Assembly (NCBI GenBank): GCA_943704415.1
Contig: CALSCO010000123.1
Coordinates: forward strand, 1 to 27,013
Direction: 5' to 3'
DNA: 27,013 bases
Origin: Parvularia atlantis
Lineage: Eukaryota > Opisthokonta > Rotosphaerida
Positions 1 through 10,016 of this stretch are shown here, piece after piece. Made by a program: the position numbers and the translations under genes. The notes under the pieces were generated by a model. The model did not search any database and was not told the DNA's origin. It saw only the letters and a list, made by a program, of their open reading frames with translations. Every line of letters starts with the position of its first letter. Position 1 is the stretch's first letter.

Positions 1-150
1 GACGAGGCGCGGCGGGGGGAGGGGGGGAGGGCATACGCGAAGAAACGTGAACGAGCGAAAAGACGTCTCGGAGACGCGCCGCCGGCCGTTGCTGACCGGG
101 GCCCGGTGGTTTGCGACGCAGCAGCAGCAGCCGTCGTGGTCGTCACGAGA
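1..150 (+). promoter_or_regulatory. Upstream region / 5' leader of the zinc-finger gene
   Basis: This stretch holds no coding region I can support. It has purine-rich G tracts near the left edge and a 6-bp inverted repeat (CGTCTC, one-base spacer, GAGACG) at 64-76. A short CAG run lies at about 119-130, just before the start codon at 151. It is presumably promoter plus 5' leader. The G tracts may also reflect a contig edge. Confidence 0.35.
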
Positions 151-883
151 ATGGAGTCGACGACGCTGAACGAGGTGGCGGCGGCGGCGCATCCCGCACG
201 TGCGCGCGCTGACGCAGGACGGCGCGGCGGCAGATCGACCTCGCGTGCATGACGGTCATCTTCGACACGTGCGAGGCCGCCTTCCGGCAGTCGGGCCGGG
301 CCACGTTCGACTTTGACGTGCGGCAGATGACCGTCGCGGTCAACGACTGCGACGATTTCGTCGGCACGGCCGAGCTCGACTGGGCCGCGCGCGCGTCGCT
401 GCGCCCCGCCCTGCCCGGCACGACCCACAGTACGCTCACGTGGCTGTTCTGGCGCCTCGACGGCGTCAACATCCAGCCGCGTGTCGAGTGCACCTTCACG
501 CGCCACGAGGGTGACAAGCCCGTTCTCGCGCCCGTCCAGGAGCACGTCCACAGCTCGGTCCTGCTCCGCTTCTTCTCCCAGGCGACGGCCTTCTTCACGA
601 TGCTCGCGCGCTTCCCGCACGTGCGTGCGCGTGCGCAATTGGCCCTCCCTTGCGCCCGCCTTACCGCGCATCGCGTTCCCGCCGCCGCCAGCGCACCGTC
701 GAGATGTACCGCATGCTCTGCAACCAGGAGCTGCCCGCCCACTTCCTTACGCCGTTCCTCTTGCAGACCATGCCCTTCACCCAGGGCGACGCGCGCGGCG
801 GGGCAGGCGCGAGTGCGGCCGCGCAGCGCGCCATCTCGACCGGTGTTGCCGAGGCCGGCATGCTCCTCAGCTCGTTTGCGGAT

Positions 884-924
<41 letters not shown>

Positions 925-1224
925 GCCCGCCCAGGGCATGCGCGGCCAAGACGTCAACGGCATATACGGCGCGGCCTACGGCGGCGTGATGGGCATGGGC
1001 ATGAATGTATCGTACGGCTACGGCATGGCCGGCGCGAGCGGCAGCGCGGCGCCGGGTGGCGGCGCGGGGAGTAGCGGCGGCGGCGGTGGCGGCGGCCCGA
1101 TGTACGCGTCGATGGGCGCGGTCAACGGCGAGGCGGGCAACGCCATGTCGCTCAACTATATCACGGGCATGCCGGGCCAAATGGGCGCACAACACCAGCA
1201 CCAGCACATGCAGCACCAGCAGCT

Positions 1225-1260
<36 letters not shown>

Positions 1261-2328
1261 GCAGCAGCAGCAGCAGCAGCAGCAACAGCACCATCAGCAA
1301 CAGCACCATCAGCAGACGATGCAGCAGTACGCGCGTCTCGGCCTGCTGGACGAAGGTGCGGCCCCGCGTGCGCCCCGCGTTTGTGCTCGCTCACTTACAC
1401 GTACGAATTCAGCCGCGTACGGCCAGATCCAGTACCTGTCGTACCCGCAGCACGGCATGCCGGGCGGTGACAGCCCGCTGCTCGGCACCCCGCCGGCATC
1501 GATGCTGCAGCGCGGCAAGGGCGGGGCCCCGGCCGCCGCGGCGCCAAAGGGCGGGCCGCTCGCCAAGGGCAAGGGCGGGCCGCTGGTCAAGTCGGCCAAG
1601 CACGGCGGCATCGCGACCGGCGCGGCAGCAGCTGTGGCGGCGGCGGCACCCACCAAGGCCGGCGCGGGCAAGAAGGCGCTGGCACCGAGCGCAGCGGCCA
1701 AGGGCAAGGGCAAGGCGGCCAACGCCGGCACGTATGGCGCGGGCAAGGTGGCAACCGGGCGGCTGCTGGCCATGCCAGGCGAGCGGAGGCAAGGCGACGG
1801 TGCGTGGCGTGCTGGCTGCTTCGTGACACAGGCTGACTGTGACTGTGCGCTTGTGCAGGCTACGACGGCTCTATCATCGTGGGTGAGCACGGCGCCGACG
1901 ACTTTGGCGACGAGCACGACGGCGGCAGCGGCAGCGGCGGCGAGGGCAAGAGCCCGCGCAAGCCTGGCGACCTCACGATCCACTGCACGACGGCCGGGTG
2001 CACGCGGTCATTGTGCGTGCCGCGCCGCACGCGCCGTATGCCGCTGACACACGCACGCGTGCACGCGCAGCACAACGGCCGCCGGGCTGCGCTACCACCT
2101 CAACACGTGCGTGCTGCCGCGCGAGCCACGGCGGCGGCCCCCTCTGACCCGCCGCGCAGGTTCGACCACAACAAGACGCGCTCGATCGTGTGCTCGGTGC
2201 CGGGCTGCTTCAAGTCGTACACGACGATGGCTGGTGCGCACGCGGTGTGCCGCCCACCAGCCGACGCGGCGCCTGACCCGCGCACAGGGCTGCGGTACCA
2301 CCGCAAGACGATGCACAAGGCGGTGTGA
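151..2328 (+). CDS. Sfp1/JAZF1-type C2H2 zinc-finger transcriptional regulator
   Basis: Exons 151-174, 234-620, 692-1355, 1413-1799, 1859-2012, 2071-2106, 2160-2233 and 2288-2328 give 588 aa. The C-terminus carries two closely spaced fingers. The first is CTTAGCTRSF..GLRYH with a second His six residues on. The second is CSVPGCFKSY..GLRYHRKTMH, ending at the stop. The GLRYH turn and Tyr spacing are those of fungal Sfp1 and animal JAZF1, so nuclear DNA binding and growth or ribosome-gene control are inferred. Residues of about 10-170 form a well-ordered, charged and hydrophobic region that I do not recognise. It is followed by Gly-rich, poly-Gln/His and Gly/Ala/Lys low-complexity linkers. The start at 151 is chosen because a 59-nt intron after codon 8 brings the downstream frame into register; Met at 249 is the alternative. 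Fingers are certain, target genes unknown. Confidence 0.75.
1226..1317 (+). repeat. CAA/CAG microsatellite encoding poly-Gln/His
   Basis: A run of about twelve CAA codons switches to a run of about eight CAG codons and then to mixed CAG/CAT. It encodes a glutamine tract with HHQQ interruptions inside the zinc-finger protein. The abrupt CAA to CAG block change suggests two separate slippage expansions. Length is probably polymorphic. Confidence 0.85.
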
Positions 2329-2427
2329 ATGCAGCGTGTGTCGTGTACAGCGCGTGTGTCTCAGCCAGGGGTCTTGTAGCTGCGCCGCCCAGAGAAGGCT
2401 GTCACACTTTCGAGCGTCGAGCGTGCC

Positions 2428-5400
2428 ATGCAGCTCGACACAGGGCTCGCGCTCGCTGCCGGCACGCTGCTGCTGGCGACGGTGTCGGCGCTGCTCGCGG
2501 GCACGGCGCTGGTGCACTGGCGCGGGCAGCGGCGCTCGCCGGCCGATCCGGCCGTGGCCTACGACGCGGCCAAGTACGGCGACGTGCTGCGGTACGCGCG
2601 CGGCGGTGAAGCCGGGTGAACCGCGCACGCGACTCGGCCGACACGCGTGCGCACGCGTGCGGTGCAGATGGACGCGCCACAGCGTCGTCGTGCGCGGGCG
2701 CCCGACCGTCCTGCTCGGCGGCGAGTTCCACTACTGGCGCGGTGCGGCTGCGCCGTCGATGGCGCGCTCAGCTGAACCGTCACGACGCACCGCAGCGCCC
2801 GACCGCGCCCGGTGGCGCCCGCTGCTGCAGCAGTACCGCGCGGCCGGGCTCAACTGCGTGCGCATCTACTTCCACTTTGGCTTCCACTCGCCCGACGAGG
2901 GCGTCTTTGTCTTTGACGGCAACCGGTGCGCGCACACACGCACGGCGTGACCCGCGCGGTACGCAGCGGGCTCACGACGACCCCACGTGCGCCAGCGACG
3001 TCGACTACCTCCTACGCGTGTGCGAGGACGTCGGGCTATACGTGATCGCCGCGCCCGGGCCGTACATCTGCGCCGAGACATCGGGCGGCGGCTTCCCGAC
3101 GTGGCTCGTGGCCAAGGTGCGCCTCAGTCGCGCCAGCACGGTCCGGCGAGTGCTCACATCGCCGCCCCGCGTAGGACCTGCGCGTGCGCCACGCGCTCGT
3201 CTCGCTCGCCAAGGTTTACGACCGGCCGTTCATGGAGTACTGCAAGTCGTGGATGGACCACATCATCCCCTTGCTCGCGCGCCACGAGATCACGACCAAT
3301 GTGCGCCGCCGCCGCCGTCACGCCCCTGACGGACACCGGCTCACGCGCCGCACCGCAGCCGCGCGGGTGCGTCATTATGACGCAGATCGAGAACGAGCTC
3401 CTGCCGATGCCCTTCGTCTCAATCCTCCCGTTCTCATACGACGGCTACCTGCGCGAGGCACGTCTGCGCCGTCGTCGCAGCTGTTGCTTACACGTGCGCG
3501 TGGTGCTCTCAGCTTGCGATCATGGCGCGCCAGGCGGGCTGCACCGTGCCCATCTTCCACAACGACCCGATGCCGCTGGGCAGCTTCAACCCGGGCAAGG
3601 GTGCGACGCGCTCGTCCTACAGGCAGAGGGCTCACACGGGCTGTGCACGCGCGCGCGCAGGCAACCATGGCATGGACTTGTACTCGTTCGACAAGTACGT
3701 GCTCTTCCCGCCCGTGCGCGAGCAGGCCTCGCGCAAGTGGAAGGACAACGACTTTATGCAGGGCGTGGACACGATCGAGGTACGGCGTCGCTCTACGCGT
3801 GCCCGCGTTCTGACACACGCAGCGCGTGCGGCCAGGCGACCACACGCGGCTTTGGCGATGGTGCGGCGACCGGGCCAATCTTCTGCGCAGAGCTGCAGGG
3901 CGGCTGGTTCCACCAGGTGCGCCGCTGCGCGGCGCGCCTAGGAGAAGCTCACGCCCGCGCGCACGCACGCAGTTCAAGAGCAAGGGCTCGTACGACGGCA
4001 TCTACGACTACTTTGGCGACGCGTACACGCAGAACATCGTGCAGTCGTTCATGGCGCAGGCGCGCTGCTGCGCACGGCACGGCCTGCGAGCCGTGTGCTG
4101 AAGCGGGCGCGCGCGGCAGGGCGCAACGGTGCTGTCGCTGTACATGTTCTACGGCGGGACCAACTGGGGCACGATCGGTGCGCGGCGCAGTGCTGCGTCC
4201 GCGACCGACCTGCTCACTGTCGCCGCGGCCACAGGCGACCCGGACGTGTACACATCGTACGACTATTCCGCCAGCATCCGCGAGTACGGCTACCTTTCCG
4301 ACCGCCTGCGGCACTTGCGTTTCTGCGCGCTCTTTGCGCACGCGTTCAACGACCAGTTGGCACAGGTGGCTGGATTGCGCGCCGCGGCCGCGCGGCCTGC
4401 TGATGCCCGCCTCGCATGCAGACGGACCGCCTGGTGCCCGGCCACCGCGACGGCGCGCCGCATCGGCGCCTGACGTGCTCGGTAGGCGGTGTGCTCGCCG
4501 TCCAGCGCGTGGCCGTCGTGGACGGGACGTTGCTCGGCTTCCTGCGCAACTTCAACCCTCAGCGCAGCGGCGAGTGCTCGCTGGTGCGGCTGAAGCACAG
4601 GCGGCGCGGGAGGCGTGCTCACACGGCGAGCCGCGCAGACGCTCACGCTGCCGTCCGCGTCCGGGCGCAAGCACGACCGCGAGATCGGCCCGCTGCACGT
4701 CGCTGTGCGTCGGTCGCAAGGCCCACGGGTGTGCCAGACGCACTGATGATCTGCACGCCGCGCAGCTGCCGTACCGCGAGTCGTTCATCGCCGTGGCCGA
4801 CCACGAGCTTGTGCCCGGCGGCGCGCGCCTGCTGCTCGCGACCGTGCCGATCCTGGCCAAGGGTGCGCGTCGCGCGTCTTGCGCTGTGTCGCTCAGGCGT
4901 CTGCGTGCAGGCTCGATCGACGGCCGCCTGGTGCTGATCGTGATGGCCACCGGTGGTGCGCTCGCCTTCGACCGCGCCCATGTCGACGGCGCGGTCTGCA
5001 CCGGCGGGATCGTGCACGAGGAGCGCGCAGAGTACGACACGCTTCGCTGCGGCGGGCCCGGGCTGGCCGAGCTGTCGCACGCTGGCGTCACCGTGCTGGC
5101 GATCTCGCGCGAGCACGCACTCACGCTCACGGCCGAGACCTCGCCCGAGGGCGGTGCGTGCTCCCTGGAGTGCCGGCGCAGGCTCACGCTGACGTCCCGC
5201 GCGCAGAGCTGGTGGCCGCATGGGGCGCGTACCTTATCTTTGTGCACCGCACGGACGGCAAGCTTGCGGTCGACATCGAGTCGTGCGGCGAGAATGACGT
5301 GCATCTCGTCTGCAGCGGTGCGCGTCGACCGCTCCAGCCCGCCGCGGCCTGACGCGTGCGCGGCGCATCGGCAGCCCAGGCGAGGCCGGCAGGCTTTGCG

Positions 5401-6964
5401 GCGCTTGCGACGCCTGCGTGGGGTCAGCGTTCGTGGCTGGTGCGTGCGCTTGCGCTTGCTAGTGGGGCGTGAACGCCTGATCGCTCGCATCGCAGGCGAC
5501 GCGGCGGTGCGGCCGACTGCTCGGCAGTGTGCAAGTGCCGGCGACGGTGCAGCTGCGTCCGTGGGAGGAGGCGCGGCACAACTGGGCGAGCGTGACGTGG
5601 ACGCCGATCAGCTACGGCGAGCGCAGCCCGCTGCGGCACAAGGTACGGTGGGCAGTTCGACTGCGCGACGCGTGCTCACCCTGGCTCCGCGCGTAGTTCA
5701 CCGGCGGACACGCCATGTACCGCTGCCGCTTCGACTGGCGCACGAACCGCGGGCCGCTTGCGCTGACGATCAACACGCGCCACCGCGTGGCCATGTGGTG
5801 CGGCCGTGCTCGTGCAGCACGCGCCTGGACGGAAGCGCTCAGCAGTGGGTGCAGGCTCAACGGCAAGCCGCTCGGCGGCCACGTCAGCTTCCACTCGGTG
5901 TGGGAGGACGTGCAGACGTACGGGCCGACGGTGTCGTTCGTGCACAACTTCCCGCTCACCGTGGCCTCGTCCAACGGCTCGGACAACTGGCTGCTCGGCG
6001 GGCGCAAGTACGGCCTGAGCGACCTGCTGGTCGAGGGGCCAAACGAGCTGCTCGTGGTCACGTATAGGTGCGCGCTGCCGGCCGCTGTGGCTGCGCTGTG
6101 CTGGCCTCGCTCACGTACGCGCGTGTTTCGCGCAGCTTTGGCCTCAACCGCCAGACGATGGCCAGCAACGACATCCGCAACCCGCGCGGCATCCTCTTTG
6201 CCAACTTCTCGCGCGACGTCGAGGCCTCGTGGGCGATCGCCGGCGTGGACGTGACCAAGATCCCGCGCCCGTTCGAGACGTTTGGAGTGCCGCTCGAGCA
6301 CCTGTACACGCGGCACCCGTCCGAGGGCGAGTGTGCATGGGGCTTCGTGGTCTCGGTGCATCGCTGACCGCGTCGCTGCGGTCCCTGCCCAGGCGATGTC
6401 ACGGTCGTGTGGAAGCGGGCCGAGCGTGTGCACCGCATACTGCGACCGGACGACGGCCTTGTGTGGCTACGCGCGCAGTTTGACCGGCCGCTGGGGTCTG
6501 CCGAGCGTGCGTCGTGTGGCACACGGCGCGTTTCCGATCGCGCTGAACACGGCGCGGCAGGCCTCGGCTGCCCGCTGCACGTGAGTTTTCTGGGCGTGTT
6601 TGCGGGCTTTGTCTGGGTCAACGGCTTCCCGATCGGGCAGTACCACGGCGACATTGGCGTGCGCGCACGGGCCGCACGACGCCTCGCGTGAGCCTGACGC
6701 GGTTGTGCACTCGCAGCCGCAACGACACTTCTTTATCATGGACGGCCTCGTGCGCGACAGGGACAACATCGTCGTCGTGCTCGCGTACACTCTGCAGCCC
6801 ACCGACGTGCGCGTTGTAAGTGTGTGTGCGCGCGCAAAGCTCACGCCGCGACACAGGTGGACGTACAGGTGGCGCCGTACCGCGTGCACCACGGCTCGGG
6901 CAACATCGCCGGCGCGGGCGAGGGCACGCCGTTCGTGTACGAGCGCGAGACGGCCGCGGCGTGA
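2428..6964 (+). CDS. GH35 beta-galactosidase, N-terminally membrane-anchored
   Basis: Twenty-six exons: 2428-2615, 2668-2741, 2796-2925, 2996-3116, 3175-3300, 3359-3457, 3513-3600, 3661-3779, 3836-3916, 3973-4059, 4120-4177, 4235-4365, 4422-4583, 4639-4704, 4766-4862, 4911-5153, 5207-5317, 5375-5439, 5496-5642, 5697-5797, 5855-6067, 6136-6332, 6393-6506, 6561-6658, 6717-6815, 6869-6964 (1,036 aa). Family 35 signatures occur in order: GGEFHYWR, GPYICAE, QIENE (acid/base Glu about 226), CAELQGGWF (nucleophile Glu about 334), FYGGTNWG, TSYDY, then C-terminal galactose-binding-like sandwiches with WLNGKPLGGH and VWVNGFPIG. Both catalytic glutamates are present. Residues about 6-30 are a hydrophobic segment followed by basic residues, reading as a signal anchor, so an outward-facing or vacuolar enzyme trimming beta-galactosides is inferred. 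Two introns (3458-3512, 4060-4119) appear to start with GC. The acceptor of the last intron could also be 6856, adding four residues. Confidence 0.85.
3458..3512 (+). other. Inferred GC-AG intron in GH35 gene
   Basis: The donor reads GAG|GCACGT and the acceptor CTCAG. This 55-nt intron joins YLRE to LAIMARQAG in the phase the GH35 family expects. The nearby GT at 3462 gives the wrong frame. Confidence 0.6.
4060..4119 (+). other. Inferred GC-AG intron in GH35 gene
   Basis: The donor reads CAG|GCGCGC, the acceptor GGCAG, and the length is 60 nt with a GTGCTGAAG branch-like site. It joins FMAQ to GATVLSLYMF. The only in-phase GT alternative (4093) would leave a 27-nt intron and insert a Cys-rich 11-residue segment absent from the family. 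Confidence 0.6.
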
Positions 6965-6974
6965 GTGCATTTTA

Positions 6975-8191
6975 TCAGCATGTGGCATTCCAGCCGTGTG
7001 CACTGATCCCTCCGGCGATCGCAAACTGCACCGCCTGCACGGTCACGACCGACGTGACGAGGTAGACGAGCGCGGTCCGCGGCGGCAGCGAGCGGACCTC
7101 GTTGACAAACGACGAGACAGTTGTGAGGCAGCCTGCGCCGCCGGCGTCAGCTCATGGCCTTCGCATTCCGACGGCGCACGCACCGCAGAAGCCGAGGCTG
7201 AGCCCGCTCACGGCCGCGCACGCGCTCGCGCCCATCGGCACTGTCGCCGCGATGCCGGCCAGGGCCATCGACAGCCCGCTGCCGAGCACGTTGACCAGCA
7301 GCGTGCCGAAGGGAAAGGCGGGCCGGTTGAGCCACACGCCGGCTTGCCAGCGCAGCAGCGCCCCAAACGGCGCGGCGAGGACGGCGACGGGCAGCGGCGA
7401 GGCCGACGAGACGTGCAGCAGGGCGACGGCGACGACAGAGCCGACGAGGCAGAGGCCCGCGAGCGCATAGCTGACGATGCTCGGCCACCTTGCTGCCGGC
7501 AGCTGAGGCGGCGGCGGTGTGGGCTCGATGCGCTCGTGCTCGTGCTCGTGCTGCTCGGGTGCGTCTGACTGCCGCGCAGCAGCGTCGACCGGCGCGACGG
7601 GCGCCAGCTCGTACTCGTGCGGCTTCGTCCCCGCTGCGTCCTCGCCGCGGTACGTCGCCGGGTCGCTCAGCCAGTCGCCCGCGCCGAAGCTGGCGAAGGA
7701 CACGCCAAGGCCGACGACGATGATCGTGAGCCACTGCACAAACTGCGCACCGTGCCGTCAGCCGTTCATTCGTCGAGCGCGCACGCCACGCACGCGTCCT
7801 GCGCCGTCGACCGCGATGTTGTCATCGCCGCCGAGGCCTAGCGCCGCCGCCGTCGCGGCCGTCGTCCACGACGAGAAGGTGGTGACTGATCCGGCGAGGC
7901 CCGTCGTCACGCCTGCCACCAGCGGCGCGTGGATGCGGCGCAGCGCGTCCTTGTGGCGCACGGCGGCGCCCATGATCGCGCAGCCGACGACCTGGGCGTA
8001 CCTGCGCGCGTCACGCGCATCGATCGCTGCACGCCTCCGCACAGCACGCGCCCGCGCACGCACAGCGCATCAAACACAGCGCGCCCGGGCACGGCGAGCC
8101 CGGACAGCTGCTGCAGCGCCGCCCGCAGCAGCACGCCCGTCCACGCGCCCAGTGCGATCGCCGTCGCGTCTTCCGATCGCGCGACTGTCAT
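6975..8191 (-). CDS. FEX: FEX-type fluoride exporter (two CrcB/Fluc domains)
   Basis: Exons in transcript order are 8191-8064, 8001-7794, 7742-7184 and 7132-6975 (350 aa). Each half is a four-helix CrcB-like domain. Half one has YAQVVGCAIMG and GLAGSVTTFSSW. Half two has GALLRWQAGVW, PFGTLLVNVLGSG and GFCGCLTTVSSFVNEV. A polar, His/Glu-rich linker joins them. Length and two-domain fusion match eukaryotic FEX, a plasma-membrane fluoride channel that protects against environmental fluoride. The Asn of the pore motif is kept in half two (LLVN) but is Gln in half one (YAQ), and the Phe-box positions are TTFSSW against TTVSSF. This fits the known picture of one working and one vestigial pore. The start is the Met at 8191, which begins the first amphipathic segment. 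The stop lies only 10 bp from the stop of the convergent GH35 gene. Confidence 0.88.
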
Positions 8192-8268
8192 GCGCTGCTT
8201 GTGCTGAAGTGCTGCTCTTGACCGCTGAACGCGCCGCGCATTGGGACGGCTCCAAGTCACAGCCAGAA
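8192..8268. promoter_or_regulatory. 77-bp bidirectional promoter between FEX and GPS2-like genes
   Basis: The start codons of two divergent genes are 77 bp apart, so both must be driven from this interval or from sites inside the neighbouring genes. An inverted CCAAT box (ATTGG) sits at 8240-8244. No TATA box is visible. Confidence 0.45.
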
Positions 8269-9922
8269 ATGCCTACATCCCATTTAGCCACCAGATCGCT
8301 CGAGATGCGCCCAGACGCAGTCATGCGGCGCGCATCCGCCGCCGGCGCCGCACCGCCGCGCCAGCGCTTCTTCCTCGTGCCGATCGCGGCCGGGGCGCTC
8401 TCGCGCGGGCGCACCGTGCAGCGCATGCGGCATCGGCGCGCGGCCGCGGCCGTCGCGGCGGCGGAGCGCGAGGACGGCGGCGAGGGCGCGCCGGGCGATG
8501 CCGAGGCGTCCGCCGCCGCCGGCGACGATGCGATACTGGATGAGGAGCAGGCGTACCTGGACGCGGTCCGCGGCGCGATCCGCCGGCGCCTGCGCCAGGC
8601 CGCGGTCGCCAACAGTGCGTCGGCCCAGGACGGTGCGGCCGGCGCCAGAGCAGTCGATGCGCGTTCTCACGTGGCGCCGTGCCGGCAGGGCCCGCGACCA
8701 AGGACGACCGCGACGGCCTGCCGGCGGATCTGCCCGGGTACGAGCAGCTGCTGGAGCAGAAGCTGGAGGAGCTGCAGTCGCACAAACACAAGCTGTTTGT
8801 GCTGATGAAGAAGGTGCGCTCGCGCTCATGTCCCATTCTGCACACTCACATGTGCCATCGCGCAGGTGCTCGCGATCGAGGCCGAGAGGCGCCAGCAGCG
8901 CGAGCGCGAGCAGCAGGCGCAGGAGGCCGCTGCCGCGTCCGCCACACCCGGCTCGCAGCAGCAGCAGCAGCAGCAGCAGCAGTCGTCGCCCGGACGCAGC
9001 CAGCTGCTCCCGTCCAAGCAGCCGTCGCCGTCCGCGACGCCGCTGCGCGTTGGCTCCTCAGCGCTAATGTCACCGCCCGTGCTCGTGCGCCCCGCGGACG
9101 AGTACGCAATCAAGCGCGCCATGGACGGGCCGAGGTGCGCTCTTTGTGTGCTGCCACGTGCGATGCCGACCGTCGCCCACGCTCGCAGCGACGCCTACGC
9201 CGCCAAGCGTCTGCGCGACGAGCGACTGCCGCCGCTGCGGCTCGGAAGCACGGGCGACGCGTTGCCAACAAGCCGCATGGCCGGCTCACCGCTGGCTCGG
9301 CCGCTCGCGCCCATCGTCGTTCCGGCCGACACGGCACCGCAGATGCAGCGCATGGCCACCGCCGGCCCGCGCCCGCCGCCCACGCTCCGGCCTCCGCCGC
9401 CCCTCAACCCAGCGCTGCGCACACCGCCGCCGCCGGGCTCACCGATGCGCACGCCGCCGCCGCCGGGGTCGCCGGCCACGCGCAGCACGATGCCTGCGGG
9501 ACCCGTCGTGCCGGCCGATCGCCTCATGCCCGCCGACCGCCTCGTGCCCGCCGACCGCATGGCCGGGCCGCCGCCGCCGCTCGGGCCCCGCCCGCCGTAC
9601 TCGCCGTCGATGCCGCCGATGGTGCGCCGACTGAGCGCGCCCCAAGTCGCCGGAAGCTGACACGCCCGCGCAGGGCGCACTGCCGCACGGCCATCCGCAC
9701 CTGCCGCGCCCACGCCCGCAGTGCGTGTTCACTCCTCTGCGTGCACGCAAAGCACTAACGCGCCCGCAGATGGACGCCGCCGCCTCCGGGAGGGCCGCCG
9801 TTCGCCAACCGTGCGCTGCGTGCCCCCCTCCCTCCCCTTCCGCGCTCGCTGCTCCCTCACACCGCTCGCACACACGCACAGACCTGCGCCCTCCGTCTGG
9901 CTGGCCGCCGCCACCGCAGTGA
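8269..9922 (+). CDS. GPS2-like corepressor-complex subunit
   Basis: Exons 8269-8632, 8689-8813, 8866-9134, 9189-9621, 9674-9720, 9770-9810 and 9882-9922 give 439 aa. The core is a coiled coil, LEQKLEELQSHKHKLFVLMK followed by KVLAIEAERRQQRER. It closely parallels the GPS2 helix (in human GPS2, as I remember it, LEEKLLALQEEKHQLFLQLK then KVL). GPS2 binds TBL1 and NCoR/SMRT-type corepressors with HDAC3, so a role in a Set3/NCoR-like deacetylase complex is inferred. A CAG-coded Gln run follows the helix, and the C-terminal half is Pro-rich with repeated TPPPPG and PADR units. The Pro-rich frame is continued across three short introns near the end; without them it would stop at 9660. The start could also be Met at 8305 or 8323. 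Confidence 0.65.
8957..8982 (+). repeat. CAG trinucleotide run (poly-Gln)
   Basis: About nine consecutive CAG codons encode a glutamine run just after the GPS2-like coiled coil. It is pure CAG and so slippage-prone. Confidence 0.85.
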
Positions 9923-10016
9923 TCGGAAGACGCCTAGTGTATAGAACGCTCGAGAATAACCGTTACATCTCGCAAGTTTGAACGTGTCCAGTGTAACGGT
10001 CGTCGTGGTCACGTCG
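9923..10016 (+). promoter_or_regulatory. ASPM-like gene promoter with inverted Myb-type sites
   Basis: This 94-bp gap is clearly richer in A/T than its flanks. It contains a 9-bp inverted repeat: ACCGTTACA at 9959-9967 and TGTAACGGT at 9992-10000, 24 bp apart, ending 16 bp before the start codon. Each arm contains AACGG, the core recognised by R2R3/3R Myb proteins and by plant mitosis-specific activator elements. Regulation by a Myb factor is an inference. Confidence 0.5.

Noticed and set aside
2987-6067. A 1,026-codon uninterrupted + strand frame
   Set aside because: It switches in and out of the real GH35 frame and runs through many introns. It is Arg/Ala-rich noise caused by scarce stop codons. 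The spliced GH35 model explains the conserved motifs instead.
9189-9660. Ending the GPS2-like gene at the TGA at 9658
   Set aside because: A 52-nt GTGCG...CAG intron (9622-9673) and two later introns continue the same Pro-rich TPPPPG frame to 9922, and one of them has a clear CACTAAC branch site.
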